From NCBI GenBank assembly GCA_049724395.1, contig JAUGWO010000155.1, forward strand, positions 1-64,000: a DNA stretch of 64,000 bases. The letters are read 5' to 3'. Positions within the stretch are counted from its first letter, which is position 1. Every line of letters begins with the position of its first letter. A program made the position numbers and the translations under genes. Below the pieces are notes generated by a model. It ran no database searches. It worked only from the letters and a program-made list of their open reading frames with translations, and had not been told where the DNA came from. This document shows, one piece after another, positions 22,401 to 33,849 of this stretch. Source of the stretch: Spongospora subterranea f. sp. subterranea. Its lineage: Eukaryota > Endomyxa: Phytomyxea > Phytomyxea > Plasmodiophorida.

Positions 22401-23271
22401 TATCGACTCTGATTATCTACTTTCAGCCCAATTTTTCGACGTGGAGGAATAACAATCAGTTTACAATGCTTTTAGCCAATCCTACAGTCCCGTTTCATGC
22501 CCTAATACATTTAGAAAGGCTTAAGAAAGAACCAGATTGTGGTGCAATCGGGATTTACGTCTTACATAACAATGGTAAACTTGATATTTCTTGTACCAGC
22601 TTTTGTAACCTTTTGTTTCAGGACCTGCTAAAGAAAAGCTCGGTGTTTCAGACGGCGAAGTCTTAGCTCGCAGCGAGTTTGTTACGGCAAGCGATATCGT
22701 CGTTGAGTTAGCGCTCCCAGCAAATACTTGTTCAGCTGTAAATGACCCAATTTTTCGGAACATAATGGTTGTTCCTTGCACATACGAACCGGAAGTTTTC
22801 GACAAATTCACTCTAACTGTGTTTTCCGATCAACCGATAAAGCTGCTGCCTGTCACCGAGCGATGGTTCTCCACACCCGCTATCGCTTCAGGATGGACAC
22901 CACAAAATTCGGGGGGATGCAGGAATTACGAGACCTGGCAAAGCAACCCTAGTTTCGCGTTGACATCCAGTGAAGGTACAGGCCCAGAATCGTTCCCCGC
23001 AATGTGCATAATTTCTCAACCAAACCCTGAAAAAATCCTGCCCATCGGATTTTACGTGACCGACGTTCATGGCAAGACCAGATGCAAAGGAACGTTCTCG
23101 CTGGCCCCAGAAGTGTTCGGTCAAATGGTCTTCAAACCTGAAGAGGCTCCCTATACGCTTATCGCCTGTACATTCAATCCGGGACTGACCGGTGATTTCA
23201 AAGCCCAAATCTTCTCCGAAAGGCGTTGCCTTTTCCAGGAAACATCTCAGGTGACAATAGCGAATCGGTGA
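19442..23271 (+). CDS. Multidomain RhoGAP-WW-WW-calpain-III-like protein, many exons
   Basis: The 5' end is uncertain; clear coding begins with KAIEVLLWRAQATLATVKK near 19560. Exons at ~19558-19733, 19885-20637 and from 20700 splice in frame. A RhoGAP domain (about 20500-21150) has the arginine-finger motif GVFRVSGE, then LWIRELPEPLL and TPSNLAIVFAPNLIRP, so it should switch off Rho-family GTPases. Two WW domains follow (LPENWTVYLDETTG near 21290; LPLGWEEFQDDKTG spliced across an intron near 21550-21600), expected to bind Pro-rich ligands. Three calpain domain III-like beta-sandwiches follow, each with a W-x(4-5)-(A/S)GGC signature (21770, 22360, 22900), the last ending at TGA 23271. There is no calpain protease core. 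The N-terminal ~300 residues are unassigned. It probably links cytoskeletal signalling to membranes. Confidence 0.8.
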
Positions 23272-23329
23272 ATGGAATAAACTATTAGTTTTCGTAGGAT
23301 TTATTATTATCATCATCTTTATCATTATC

Positions 23330-25919
23330 TTACGCTCTAAAAACACTCTTGGCCTGTTTGGGGTCGAACGTGAATGTGCATGGCGATACCGTACAGAAAC
23401 CCGCCGAGATCTGTTGCCCGGGCTTGACATTCCGCTCGCTAACAGTCCCTTCCAGAATGAACGCGTTGCCCTCATATCTGGCCGTTCCACCCCAGGAATT
23501 CCCGATCGGACACGCCGACGACACCTCGATCCGGACCTGCCATCCTCGCGACACAACCGTCCCTGTGTTCCTGATCTTGATGTCGCCACATCCCCCTGTC
23601 AACGTCGCTGAAATCTCCCCTTCCCACGTCGTTTCCGCTGCATATTCGCGCGCCTGCCAACACAACCAGCTGCCAACTCAGCCACACCCGTTGACGATTG
23701 ATTTCACGACGAATGTCTCATTACCGTTCCCTGGGTGGTCGGGTAATATTTGGGACACGGTTTGCACGTCGTGACCGTCCCTTCGACGAACGCGCATCGG
23801 TTCGGGACGCAGTCGGTTGCCGGCGGGGTCGGGCAGCGCAGATACGGCAACCGGACCGCCTCGTCGATCGGCTTCGGGTCCTGGATCCACTGGATCAGCT
23901 GCTTCGGTGTGCCGAATACGACGCCACGATGTTGGGCCGCATACGCATAGAGGCGCTGCATTATCGCCACCCGATTGGGCGTCAGCCACTGAGAGAGGAA
24001 ATGACGTCAGGCGCCCGAAGGGCCAGAACCGTGTTGGGGTTTACCGTCCCGTGCAGCCAGATGTTGAACGGGGCTCGGTTGCCCTTGTAGCGGCTGTCGA
24101 AATTGTCGCGGAACAACGTGAACAGTTCTTCCCCGTCCAATGGCTGTCGGTGGGAGAGAGCGTCAACACACGATCGCAGACGATGAGCGCGATCGTGAAA
24201 TTACCGGGTCCATTTCGGAGGCGAATTGGGAATCGGGATGGGACAGGTCGACGTTGACTGTCATCGGCACCTCCCAAAGCCCACTGAATTCGATTCGGGT
24301 CGGCAAACCGGGAACTGAAATTACGGGGCGAAAGCGAGCGCTTACGGGAATGTGAGTTTGGGGCAGGACGGCATCATGCACTGTTGCTTGAGGCCGAAAT
24401 CCAGAGTGTAGGGCCATAGCCACTGGCCAACGCCCGTCTGACGGTCAACGCTACTCATGCCGGAATCGTGGCGCTCCACGACCGACGAATCGTACAGGGC
24501 GCGGTCCCTGTACAGGGCCGAGAACATGTTGTCGGAGTAGATGAGCCAGGGCGCGCGGTTGCCGACGATGTCGTCGCGCGTGGCGCCGGTCAGGAGCTCC
24601 GAGTAGTTGCGATTGGACGAGATCTGGTCGTACCATTCCTGATAGGTAAATGGGGTCGGGTTCAGATGATCCACTGTGTGTCCCGCCAATTCACTGTATT
24701 CGAAAGCATTTGGTCAGATTGGCCCGCTTGGCCCAGGTGGCCAGATGGAGAAAACAATCAACAGAAACGAAACATTGAACAGATCAAGGGCTGGGGAGGT
24801 GGGATGAGACGTCGTACCTGCCACGAGCTAAGGTCTTGTCGATCAGTTCATAATTAGTGTTGTCGTTCGTCAAAAACCAGGTCCTACCCAGCTCGTCAGA
24901 CGCCCATCGTAAAGAGACACAAAAACGAGAGAGCAAATTAAAAAAACAACGCAAATACGACTGAATATCACACAACCAATACGACGAAATCGACAACAAT
25001 TCACGATTCGCGCTGTCCACATGCAGATCTGTCGATTAGCCGGATCGAAACAGACAAAAATGGGATAAACAACATCGAATGGGTCGTACAATCTTGGCCA
25101 ACAGCCGGTCGCATCTCTGGCCTCGGTCTCGTAGATGAGCTTCTTGGCCAGATTCTCCCACATCTGCTCGTACAGGGCGTCGTCGAACGTGACGATCACG
25201 AACTGGGGTGTCTGGTCGGGCCGGAGACCGCCGGGAATATCGGTGCCGGCGCAGCGACAGAGCGGCGGGCGGCAGTTGGCTGGCGAGCACTTCCCGACCG
25301 AGCTGGCCAGCGGCAGATTATCCGGGTTGGCCACCGGCGCCGTCGATATTCCTTTCCACGCGTCCACGACGTTGTCGCCCGACATCCCCGGCGGCGCTGC
25401 GTTGCCCGTTCCGGGGCCGGGCGTCCCTGCGTTCGTCGTTGCCGCGCCTCCTGAGCATTTGGGGCGTCCAACGCGGCACTCGAGTTTCCCTGCGAATTCG
25501 AAACCGGAAAATTCGGGGTGTCGCGCGAGCGGGTTCGTGAGCTCGTTTTGGAATTTCGATAAAAAACTGGTTCCTTTCAGTGTGATCGTGACCATGGCGA
25601 TACCATCCGAGGAGACAGCGCCGCTGGAGGCGATATCGATTGGGTATTCCCCGGTCAGGTCTTCGACCACGGCGCCGACGTTCTTGGGAACGCCCTCGAA
25701 GAACAGGGTGGTCGTGGTGAACTTGGACGCTGGGCGGGTGAGGAAGTAGACGAGGAGGACGACGAGCAGCGTGGCGGTGATGGAGATCGCCGCGAATATG
25801 AACAGGCGCTGGCGCGATCGCGGTGCAGATTGGGCGGCAGGCGACTTCATCGGGGATGGAGGGATCTGGATCGGAACATGCTCCGGTTGAGGGTCAATCG
25901 GCATCGCTTCTTGCGCCAT
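23330..25919 (-). CDS. Chitin deacetylase (polysaccharide deacetylase), membrane-anchored, with CBM2-like C-terminus
   Basis: ATG at 25919 (MAQEAMPIDPQ) was chosen because no upstream ATG lies in frame close by. A type II membrane anchor (LFIFAAISITATLLVVLLVY, residues ~45-66) precedes the deacetylase. Motif 1 is VTFDDALYEQ, motif 2 GHTVDH, motif 3 NRAPWLIY, then LWPYTLDFG and, across an intron, PGLWEVPM, the order seen in animal-type chitin deacetylases. These enzymes remove acetyl groups from chitin outside the cell. Exons include 25090-25919, 24818-24883, 24346-24693 and 24205-24283, all joining in frame. The tail GTPKQLIQWIQDP is followed by a Cys-rich linker, then a last exon near 23330-23655 (TTWEGEISATLTGGCGDIKI, NTGTVVSRGWQVRIEV) that resembles a family 2 carbohydrate-binding module. 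Confidence 0.85.
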
Positions 25920-27137
25920 ATCGTTGGTGAGTTGTGTTTTGCGAATGAGGGTGTGCGTGTGTGTTGTGTGTGCATGAGTGGGTGAAGCAGAACCCGCCCC
26001 GGCCCGGGCCCCACGACGATCACCGAAACGACGAAAATATCTGGGAAGGGCGATTCTATTCACACACGGTTGGGACGGAATTGCGGAGATGGGCTGGGAA
26101 GGACGGGAAGAAGAACGACATAACGGGGGACAAGAACACATACACAGAGAGAGAGGGATCCCTCACCCGACTCGCGCACCAACAAGGTGGCGACCAAACG
26201 ACTTGCAGGGGAGATGACAGTGGTTACATCAGGTCAGGTGCCGATTCATCGAACGTTTCAACACCATTGTATTTCTTGATCGAAATGACCAGTCCCGTTG
26301 AGGGCACAGATTACCAAACGTGTGGGAACATGTGAACAGGAAATGGTGGGCGAAAGCCATCGCAGAGATGACATGGAATACAGCACAACTAAACATACAG
26401 ACAAGGAAGGTGGATTGACTGCAGAAAGGGGGTCTGAACAAGCAGTGTTATATATAGGTCATGGGACCTTCACTGCAATGAAATATGACACGATCTGACA
26501 AACAGAGCAGCCGAGAAGGTTCGACGCCGATCGTGAATAGTTGCTGGACGGCGATGATGGAAAACCAGATTGACCCAAGGGCGAAACCCTCGACAGCAGT
26601 TGCCTGGAGTGGATCTCGGGCGGAAAAATCGGAGCCACAGCGCTTTCAGCGACAGAACCGCAAACCCAAGCGAGGAGCCGTCTCCTCATTGCCCATCGCC
26701 GTCCAAGGGAAAACTGAAAACAACGCGCGTCGAGGTTCGTGGAATTGTGGGACGGTATATATAAGAGAATACTTCCTTTTTAAACATATTTTAGCTGTAT
26801 CAACAGCTAAATTGAGCAAACTAAAGTCTAACGCGCGCGAGTTTTTAGACCTGGAAAGAGATGATGACGAACGACGAGATTTGAGGGTCATTGCCAGATG
26901 GCGATACAGCAAACGACACGGCTGTGGTGTTCTAGCGCTATTGCTCCCAATACGATATCGGATTGTTTTTATTATGGATAAACTCAGAAGGGGATTCGAG
27001 TCAGGTGAGCGATAAGGTCGACATGGGGTTGTCGATTGACGTAGAAATGGTCGAGAACGGGAGTCCATTGGTTTGGTCGCCTATGGGATTCGGGCTCGGC
27101 ACCGATCCGGACAAACGAAAAAATAACGGCGGGTGGA
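25920..27137. other. Intergenic region between deacetylase and DUF2062 gene
   Basis: It contains the 5' flank of the deacetylase gene, with a GT/TG-rich tract at about 25955-25975. Overlapping open frames on both strands at 26485-27068 have no recognised domain, no clear start context and no splice partners. I do not call a gene. Confidence 0.4.
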
Positions 27138-28267
27138 TCATTTGTGGCGATTCTGCTGCTGGGCGAGGAGATATCGCACGATCGGGAGTAGGGCGACGTA
27201 GAGGACCCCACCAACCAATGGCACCGTCACCAACCATGCCAGAGCCGCAATCAGAAACCCTGCGGGCCCATTTTTACGACGATCAGCGAACGATGCTCAG
27301 ACAACGACGGGAGAATGCGATGCGAAATCGAGTAAAACAATGTCGAACGCGAAAATACATTCTTTACGAAAACGAGTAAAGTAAAACGGGTGTTCTGTGA
27401 TGAGATCAATATTACCGAATCCGAATTCAGTCATTGTTCCTATGAGGCTAACGGAGATGCTTTCCCGAACCATCTCGGGAGTCAACGCCAGAGGGACCGT
27501 CGTTCCGATCATGTATTCGCCCAGACGAAGATACGGGACCTGAGACAGCACCGATCACAAAACAGACGCGACGTCTGGGAAACGGATCGGAACGACAAAA
27601 TCGGCGAGGAAATAGAACGACGCGTGAAAAAACCGGGAACGAGTTTTGCGGGGCGATTCCGGCTGGCGATGTGGACGTACCAATAGCGCCATCTCGATCG
27701 GGGTCGTGATCGCGTTCACGAGTTGCATGGCCGCCATGTTTAACGAACGGAATAGGACACCGACCACCCCAACGATCACGAACGTCAACCTGAATTACCA
27801 GAGCCAGTTTATACATTTCTCCGGGGAGCTGGAACGGAGATTAAACCCACGAACGATAATCACAACATGGGCAATAAAACTGTCGGACACACAAATGAAA
27901 CGGAGTCGGAACAATTTGTTTTCAGGTCTGATGGGGCACATCTCGGTATGTGTGGGTGTTTTGCTGAAATGGCGCCATACCCAACCAATGGGCATATACC
28001 GATAGTCAGACCGACCGCTATACTGGCCGTCAATCGCTCGGCCGTGATCTCCTGCATCATCACCTTGACGACGGCGCCCTTGGCCGACTGCCATCGGGAC
28101 CAGGCCCAGGTTCGCGCGCGGTCCAGGGCGCCCTCGCTCTCCGCCTTCGCGACGGCCATCTCGACGTCGCCGTCCCGTCCCGCCGGCGTCCCAGTGCCGA
28201 CGGCGCAACGATGGCCCAGGGGGGACGGTGACGGCGTTACCACCGTAGCGCCATGGACGAGTCGCAT
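27138..28267 (-). CDS. DUF2062 family integral membrane protein, four exons
   Basis: ATG at 28267. Exons 27981-28267, 27681-27789, 27416-27539 and 27138-27259 join in frame through introns with donors GTATGG, GTACGT and GTAATA, giving 213 residues. The N-terminus is Ala/Arg-rich and amphipathic. The DUF2062 core reads ASIAVGLTIGICPLVG then VLFRSLNMAAMQLVNAITTP and VPYLRLGEYM, with a last membrane helix GFLIAALAWLVTVPLVGGVL before ALLPIVRYL. The family is best known from bacteria, where its function is not established. The length is usual for the family. Four short introns show it is a settled nuclear gene and not bacterial contamination. Confidence 0.82.
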
Positions 28268-29907
28268 GGTTGTCTGGCACGGCTGTGTGTGGGTCTCATC
28301 ACAGGTTCAGTCGACACGTGTTCGATAGTATGGCGCCATGTCGCCTGGCGCTAGGCACGACCGGTCTGGGCCGCTCCAGAGGATGGTGATTGGCGTCTTG
28401 GCGACGGCGCCATAGGCCAGTATGGCATAAAGGGGGACAGAACCGTGCACACTGGTGATCGTGTGAAAATTGGGGATCATTAAAATAAACGGGATCGGAA
28501 ATATTGATTTTGCGCCAGGCCGAATGTGACGAAAGGCGAATCGGGTACATTCAGCTGGCGAACAGAACGGAATGAGAGAGAGAGAGGGTGAAGCCGAGTT
28601 GGGCCCATGTTATTAGTGTATTTGGATTCCGCTGCCCTGATGATGAATGATGAGCAGTGCGCCAGATGGAACTGACCCGCAATCGCGGTGGTTCACCTGT
28701 CACCAAAAAACAGCCGAACCGAAAACGAAATTTTGCCGAGGCCGAAAAAAAATCACCGTCATTCGCCACACAATTCTGCTCATGACCCCCAGTTTACATT
28801 CGTGAATCCGATTTCCTTCGCCGAAAACAACAGGAAATGTCGATGCGTCTTTTGTTGAGTGCCCCGGTAAAGCCACGATGGACGGATTCGTCCACGCAAA
28901 ATTTTCCGTCGAGCGTATCGACAAGACGCATCGACATCGTGAATCGGCGGGCGCGAGTCAGATTCGGTCTAGAGCGAAACAATTTCGAGTGATGGGAGGG
29001 TGTTCGCCTTCAGCTGGATTTCGGCTGTTGTTGCGTTGTTGGCCAAACAGGTGAGCCACCGCGCCTGGGCTCAATTCCGCATGGGGACATTGTTCGAATC
29101 CACCAGTACGGCGGAGTCGTCGTTCACCCAACTCCCGCGACATCCTGTCTGAAAAACCCGATGACGGGGCCTGTTGTCTGGACCGGCGGAAACCTCACAA
29201 ATGTTGTTCGTCGTCGAGTTGACCCGGTTTCGACACAACAACAATGCGATAATTCGTTGCCAGGACGAGGGAGATCGTCTCCCGAGAACGAAAGAAGAAC
29301 GCGGCGACAATTCGGGGTGGCAGATGACCGAACGCGACCGCCTCCGTGTTTGGACTCAAACTGGTTTATCCTCAGCAAATAGACAGACCACAGATAGGTT
29401 CAGGTTTGGCCCTCAACCAATTTATTCGGAGCGCCGCCATTGTCAAAATTATGATTCGGCGGACTGCGAGCGTGCTGTGGAGGTGCGGAAATAAACAGGA
29501 ATAAATTCCTCAAACCACAAACCTTATCAAACCGGATTTTCTGGGGTTTCTTCCAAAATCAGGTTTTTCAAAAACAAAACTCAAGAAACGTCCTTGTCGA
29601 GCGCGGGTCACCACGGAGTACCAGGCGAAGGCCCCGCTTGGCCACGCACCACATGATCACGGTCACGCCGTAAGGAAACCGAGCGCGTGGCCTCCATGGA
29701 GGCCCTGATCACTGGCACACAGTTACCTGACTGGGGAGGTGCGTGAAGGCTCCGCGCCATTACCAATGGGCCGAGGCCGAGCTCCACTGTCCACAACACT
29801 GGTCCAGTGAACGCCGAACAGGCGCGCAGCCCGTTCAGATCCTAGTGCGATTGTCTCAGAGACGATATCACAATCATATCGGGCCCTGTTTTGAATTCTG
29901 TTTAATC
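28268..29907. other. Intergenic region with a perfect 15-bp hairpin and a GC-rich stretch
   Basis: No gene is called. A perfect inverted repeat ATGTCGATGCGTCTT (28837-28851 and 28923-28937) encloses a 71-nt loop with a smaller TGGACG/CGTCCA hairpin. 29594-29880 is GC-rich and looks structured. A minus-strand frame from 29143 (MSRELGERRLRRTGGFEQC) follows a good TTTTTCAG acceptor and might be an exon, but I recognise nothing in it. Confidence 0.4.
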
Positions 29908-32019
29908 ATGAGCACTGTTAAAGGTAATTCGTTCGTAGTTTCGGAGCGATCTTGCACGATCGGGGCCGTCTACTGACTAGTCCGCTGTAGTATCGGTAAA
30001 ATGGCAGAGCGAAGTGTTTAACGATGTGGAAGTGGATCAATCCTCCCCAATCGAGCTCCTAAATGCTCAGCTTTTTGGCCTGACCAATGTCCCACCGGAA
30101 CGTCAGAAGATCATGTTGAAAGGCAGAATATTGAAAGTATATTTCCCGGACGGATTCGGATGTTGAATGGCGCGTAGCTGAGTCAGGGTTTTTTCTGCAC
30201 AGACCGATGGCGATATCGCCAGAATTGGGGACGGCGGACGACTTGTCCTAATGGGCAGCGCAGATGAGCTTGTCGCCGCTCCAACGACCGCCGTCTTATT
30301 CGAAGAGGATCTTACCGATTCTCAACGAGCGAATTTTGGAACTGTATTGATTCGCGAAACAAACCATACTTTTTTTTAAGTCAATTCGCAGGTCGACGTC
30401 CCGTGTGGTTTGCGGAATCTGGGCAATACATGTTATCTCAACTCGGCAATCGAATGTTTCCGTGCGATTCCGGAATTGAAAGTAATGGCATCGTTCAGTA
30501 GCAATGTTCTTCGTTAAATTATCGATTCAGGAAAATTTGATCACTTACGGCGGAGGTGGCGATGCGACCCGCTTTGACTCAGCCGGTTCTACGTCCGCTC
30601 CAAATCCCATCGTAGCGAAAATGGGGCAAATGATGCGCTCGTTAGACAATTCAGTTGACGCTGTGGCCCCCTTAGCCTTCCTGACGGTATGTTCGCTAAT
30701 AGTTTTATTTGTGGGTTTATTTTTCCGATATCGGTAAATTTCTAGGCGTTTCGAGAAGGATTTCCTCAGTTCGCCCAACGTACTGCAAATGGTTACTCAC
30801 AACAAGACGCTGATGAATCACTTACTCAGATTCTTTATTCTTTACAACAGGTTTGTTTTCGTTGTCTTCTTCTTTGTTGCGTATAATCACAATTTGGTTC
30901 AGGTTATGAAGAAGTTTCCATCAGAACCATCAGTTACTGCGTCATCTGGAATAAATGGGATGTTCAAAGGCTACATGGAGTCTAGAATCACTTGCAATGA
31001 AATGCAAGAGGAAGAGAAGCAATCGAGCGATATTGCGCCCGAAGTGAAGTCTCATGAATTTACCAAGGTTTTTCACCCTGAAAAAGGTATAATTTTCTAC
31101 GTTGCTGACCATAACCTAGCTGTGCTGTCACATCTCCAATGAAACAAACCACCTTACGGATGGGTTGCAGGCAGCCCTGTCGGAAACTATTGAGAAACAT
31201 TCACCGGTGCTAAATCGCAACGCCTTGTTTACGAAAGTCGACCGAATATCACAACTTCCTCCTTATCTGATTGTCCAGTTTGTTCGATTTTTTTGGTACG
31301 GTCTGTCATTCATGGCGATTTTTTCAACGTCGACTAATATTTCTCATCAGGAAGAAAGATACACAAAAGAAAGCCAAAATCCTGCGGGTAATAGTGTTAA
31401 TGCGATGCTTTATGTTTTAAGTCTAAATCTCTACAGAAAGTTGTGTTTCCAATGCGACTGGACGTGTTCCAGTATTGCACTACCGAGCTTCAAGCTAAGC
31501 TTTCAGCTCATCGTGATGAAGCTGACAAAAAGTTTGAAGCTGAACAAGCTGCCAAAGAAAGTGCTCCACTGGAGTTCAAGAGCAAGAAAGGTTGGGTTTT
31601 GTTCAAGGACTTTTGTAAGCTAATAGTTTTCGCTAGAAATCGAAGCCGAAGTCAAGCCAGCGATAACTGTCAATCCTAGGCTATGCGTTGATTCCGGAAT
31701 GTACGAATTATTTGCCTTAGTGACTCATAAGGTCCGTCAAGCAGAACATCGATATCTTGATTCGAATTCCTAATGTTGTTTAGGGCCGTGCCGCTGATTC
31801 AGGCCATTATATCGGCTGGGCACGTGGACCCAATAAAGGTGAATGGTTCCAATACGACGACGATGTCGTCACCAAACAAAAGGACGACGACATTCAGAAA
31901 CTGTAAACTATGTGGTTCTTGCGTCAGTATCTCTGCTGATGTTTTGAAACAGGTTTGGCGGTGGTGATTGGCATATGGCGTACCTTTGCTTTTATCGGGC
32001 AACTACCTGGAGAGCCTGA
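29908..32019 (+). CDS. USP14: Ubiquitin carboxyl-terminal hydrolase 14 / Ubp6, proteasome-associated deubiquitinase
   Basis: ATG at 29908 (MSTVK) splices over a GTAATT-CTGTAG intron to SVKWQSEVFNDVEVD, an N-terminal ubiquitin-like domain (QLFGLTNVPPERQKIMLKG; LVLMGSADEL) that docks on the proteasome. The peptidase domain starts CGLRNLGNTCYLNSAIECFR with the catalytic Cys in GNTCYLNS. The QQDADE segment and the C-terminal ADSGHYIGWARGPN (catalytic His) and WFQYDDDVV (Asp) boxes are in order. The reading ends DWHMAYLCFYRATTWRA at TGA 32019. Many introns of about 50-70 nt interrupt the gene. The enzyme trims ubiquitin chains from proteasome substrates. All catalytic residues are present. The ThrRS gene begins only ~160 bp downstream on the same strand. 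Confidence 0.93.
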
Positions 32020-32179
32020 ATGATCGCTGCCCCTATTTCAACCGTCATTTTCCAATAAATCATTGCGTTATTTACCTATGGGAACTTGTCATGGATACAC
32101 AAGTTGTGTCCAGTACTCCATCTACGTACTCACGGATTATCGGATTGGTTCCTTGTCAGGGGGATCTGTCGTCGTCGCC

Positions 32180-33804
32180 ATGATGGGTCGTCTGCTAAAC
32201 ACCCAGCTACGACGATTGTCCGGCGCCGAGTTATCTGTCGGGGGCAGTAAAATCTGCCCCGACAGCGGATCATCGATGCATTGGAATCCAGCAGGGTCTC
32301 TACATGTTTGACGGATGCGCTCCTGGCCAAGCGTTTATGTTACCGCACGGTACAGCGTTAACGTAATGCCGATTTCGACAACAGCGCCACTGAAACCCGC
32401 ATTAGGGACCCGAATTTTCAATCGCTTGATCGAGATGATGCGCGATCTCTATCAGACACACGGCTACGATGAGTTGGTCACCCCTTTAATTTTCCAGAAA
32501 CGCCTCTGGAAAACGAGCGGGCACGATGAACATTATGAGTCGGAAATGTTTGGCATCCGACGAAGGCGCCAGGAAGAACAATGTGACAATTCAGGCCCAG
32601 TTTTTCTGTTCAGATTACTAAGTTTGGACAATAGCGGGGAGTGATGATGACGAAACGAGATCATCGTGGAGCCTCAAGCCCATGAATTGCCCAGCTCATT
32701 GTACCGTCTTCGGAGCGCAATCCTGGTCCTATCGGCAACTTCCTATCAGATATGCAGAATTCAGCCCGCTCCACAGGTAGATTCTGATGCTGAACATTCA
32801 TTTATGTTTTCACAATCTTCTCAAAAGGGACGAAGCCAGCGGTGCACTTTCAGGCCTAACTCGTGATATCACATGGTTTTTGCGTTTGTCTATTGTTTAT
32901 AATGTATTCGTAGGGTTAAGGCGCTTTCATCAAGATGACGCACATATTTTTTGCCGAGAAAATCAAGTACAATCAGAGATCAAATCTTGTCTCTCGATGA
33001 TCGACCAGGTGCACTGACAGATCGTTCTACGGTCAACGGTATTGACTGTCTCCACAGGTCTACTCGAGATTTGGCTTTTCTTATGAGCTGGCGCTTTCAA
33101 CCAGGCCAACAGGGTACCTTGGAGACCTTTCAAAGTGGACGTACGCGGAAGCTTCGTTGCGGCACGCTCTAGATGGTTCCGATAAAAACTTCATCATTAA
33201 TGTGGGAGACGGCGCTTTCTATGGACCCAAAATTGATTGCCGTATTACCGATTCTCTCGGGCGGGCACATCAATGCGGAACGATTCAGCTCGATTTCAAT
33301 CTGCCGGAAAGGTTCAACCTGAAATATACGGATGAGGTCCCCCATACTTTTTCCTGACATCACCTTGTCGGTTGCTCATCGTTATTATAGAACGGAACAC
33401 ATCAGGCCCCGGTATTAGTTCATCGTGCCATTCTGGGCTCAATCGAAAGGATGATGTCGATGTTAGCTGAGCATTACCTCGGTGCTTGGCCACTCTGGCT
33501 AAGCCCCCGTCAAGTTTGTGTTCTACCTGTTTCAGCACCGTTTTCTGCTTATGCCGAGACGGTTGTCAACAACTTACGTCGGAACAAAATCTTCGCGGAT
33601 ATCGATTCCGCCGATATTCCATTAGGAAAACGCCTAAGAAATCTTCAGAATCTACAGTACAACTACATTGTTGTCGTTGGTGCTAATGAGCAAGACCAAG
33701 GGACAGTCAGCGTTAAGGCTCGAGGAGCACAAGGAAACTTGACGACGACGTCCATACAACAGTTCACATCCGAAGTCTTACAAGCTATTGCTAATAAAAG
33801 CTAG
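32180..33804 (+). CDS. TARS2: Threonyl-tRNA synthetase, mitochondrial short form
   Basis: The class II catalytic core begins [16 protein letters not shown], then [66 protein letters not shown] and [16 protein letters not shown]. The anticodon-binding domain starts [18 protein letters not shown] and the gene stops at 33804. It charges tRNA-Thr with threonine. At least five introns splice in frame. There is no room upstream for the TGS and editing domains, so the protein resembles the yeast mitochondrial form MST1. The ATG at 32180 gives [18 protein letters not shown], an Arg-rich start typical of mitochondrial targeting. Joining it to the core needs either a frameshift or a very short intron (GTAAAA...GACAG, 19 nt). 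Confidence 0.88.
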
Positions 33805-33849
33805 ATACGCTTTTCCTAACCAGAAGGAACCATATGGCAGAATTCGGGT

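Noticed and set aside
23678-24257. Overlapping + and - strand frames across the chitin deacetylase
   Set aside because: They are shadows of the GC-rich deacetylase exons; the spliced minus-strand frame carries the known motifs.
26485-27068. Long frames on both strands between the deacetylase and DUF2062 genes
   Set aside because: No domain, no consistent start, and both strands are equally open.
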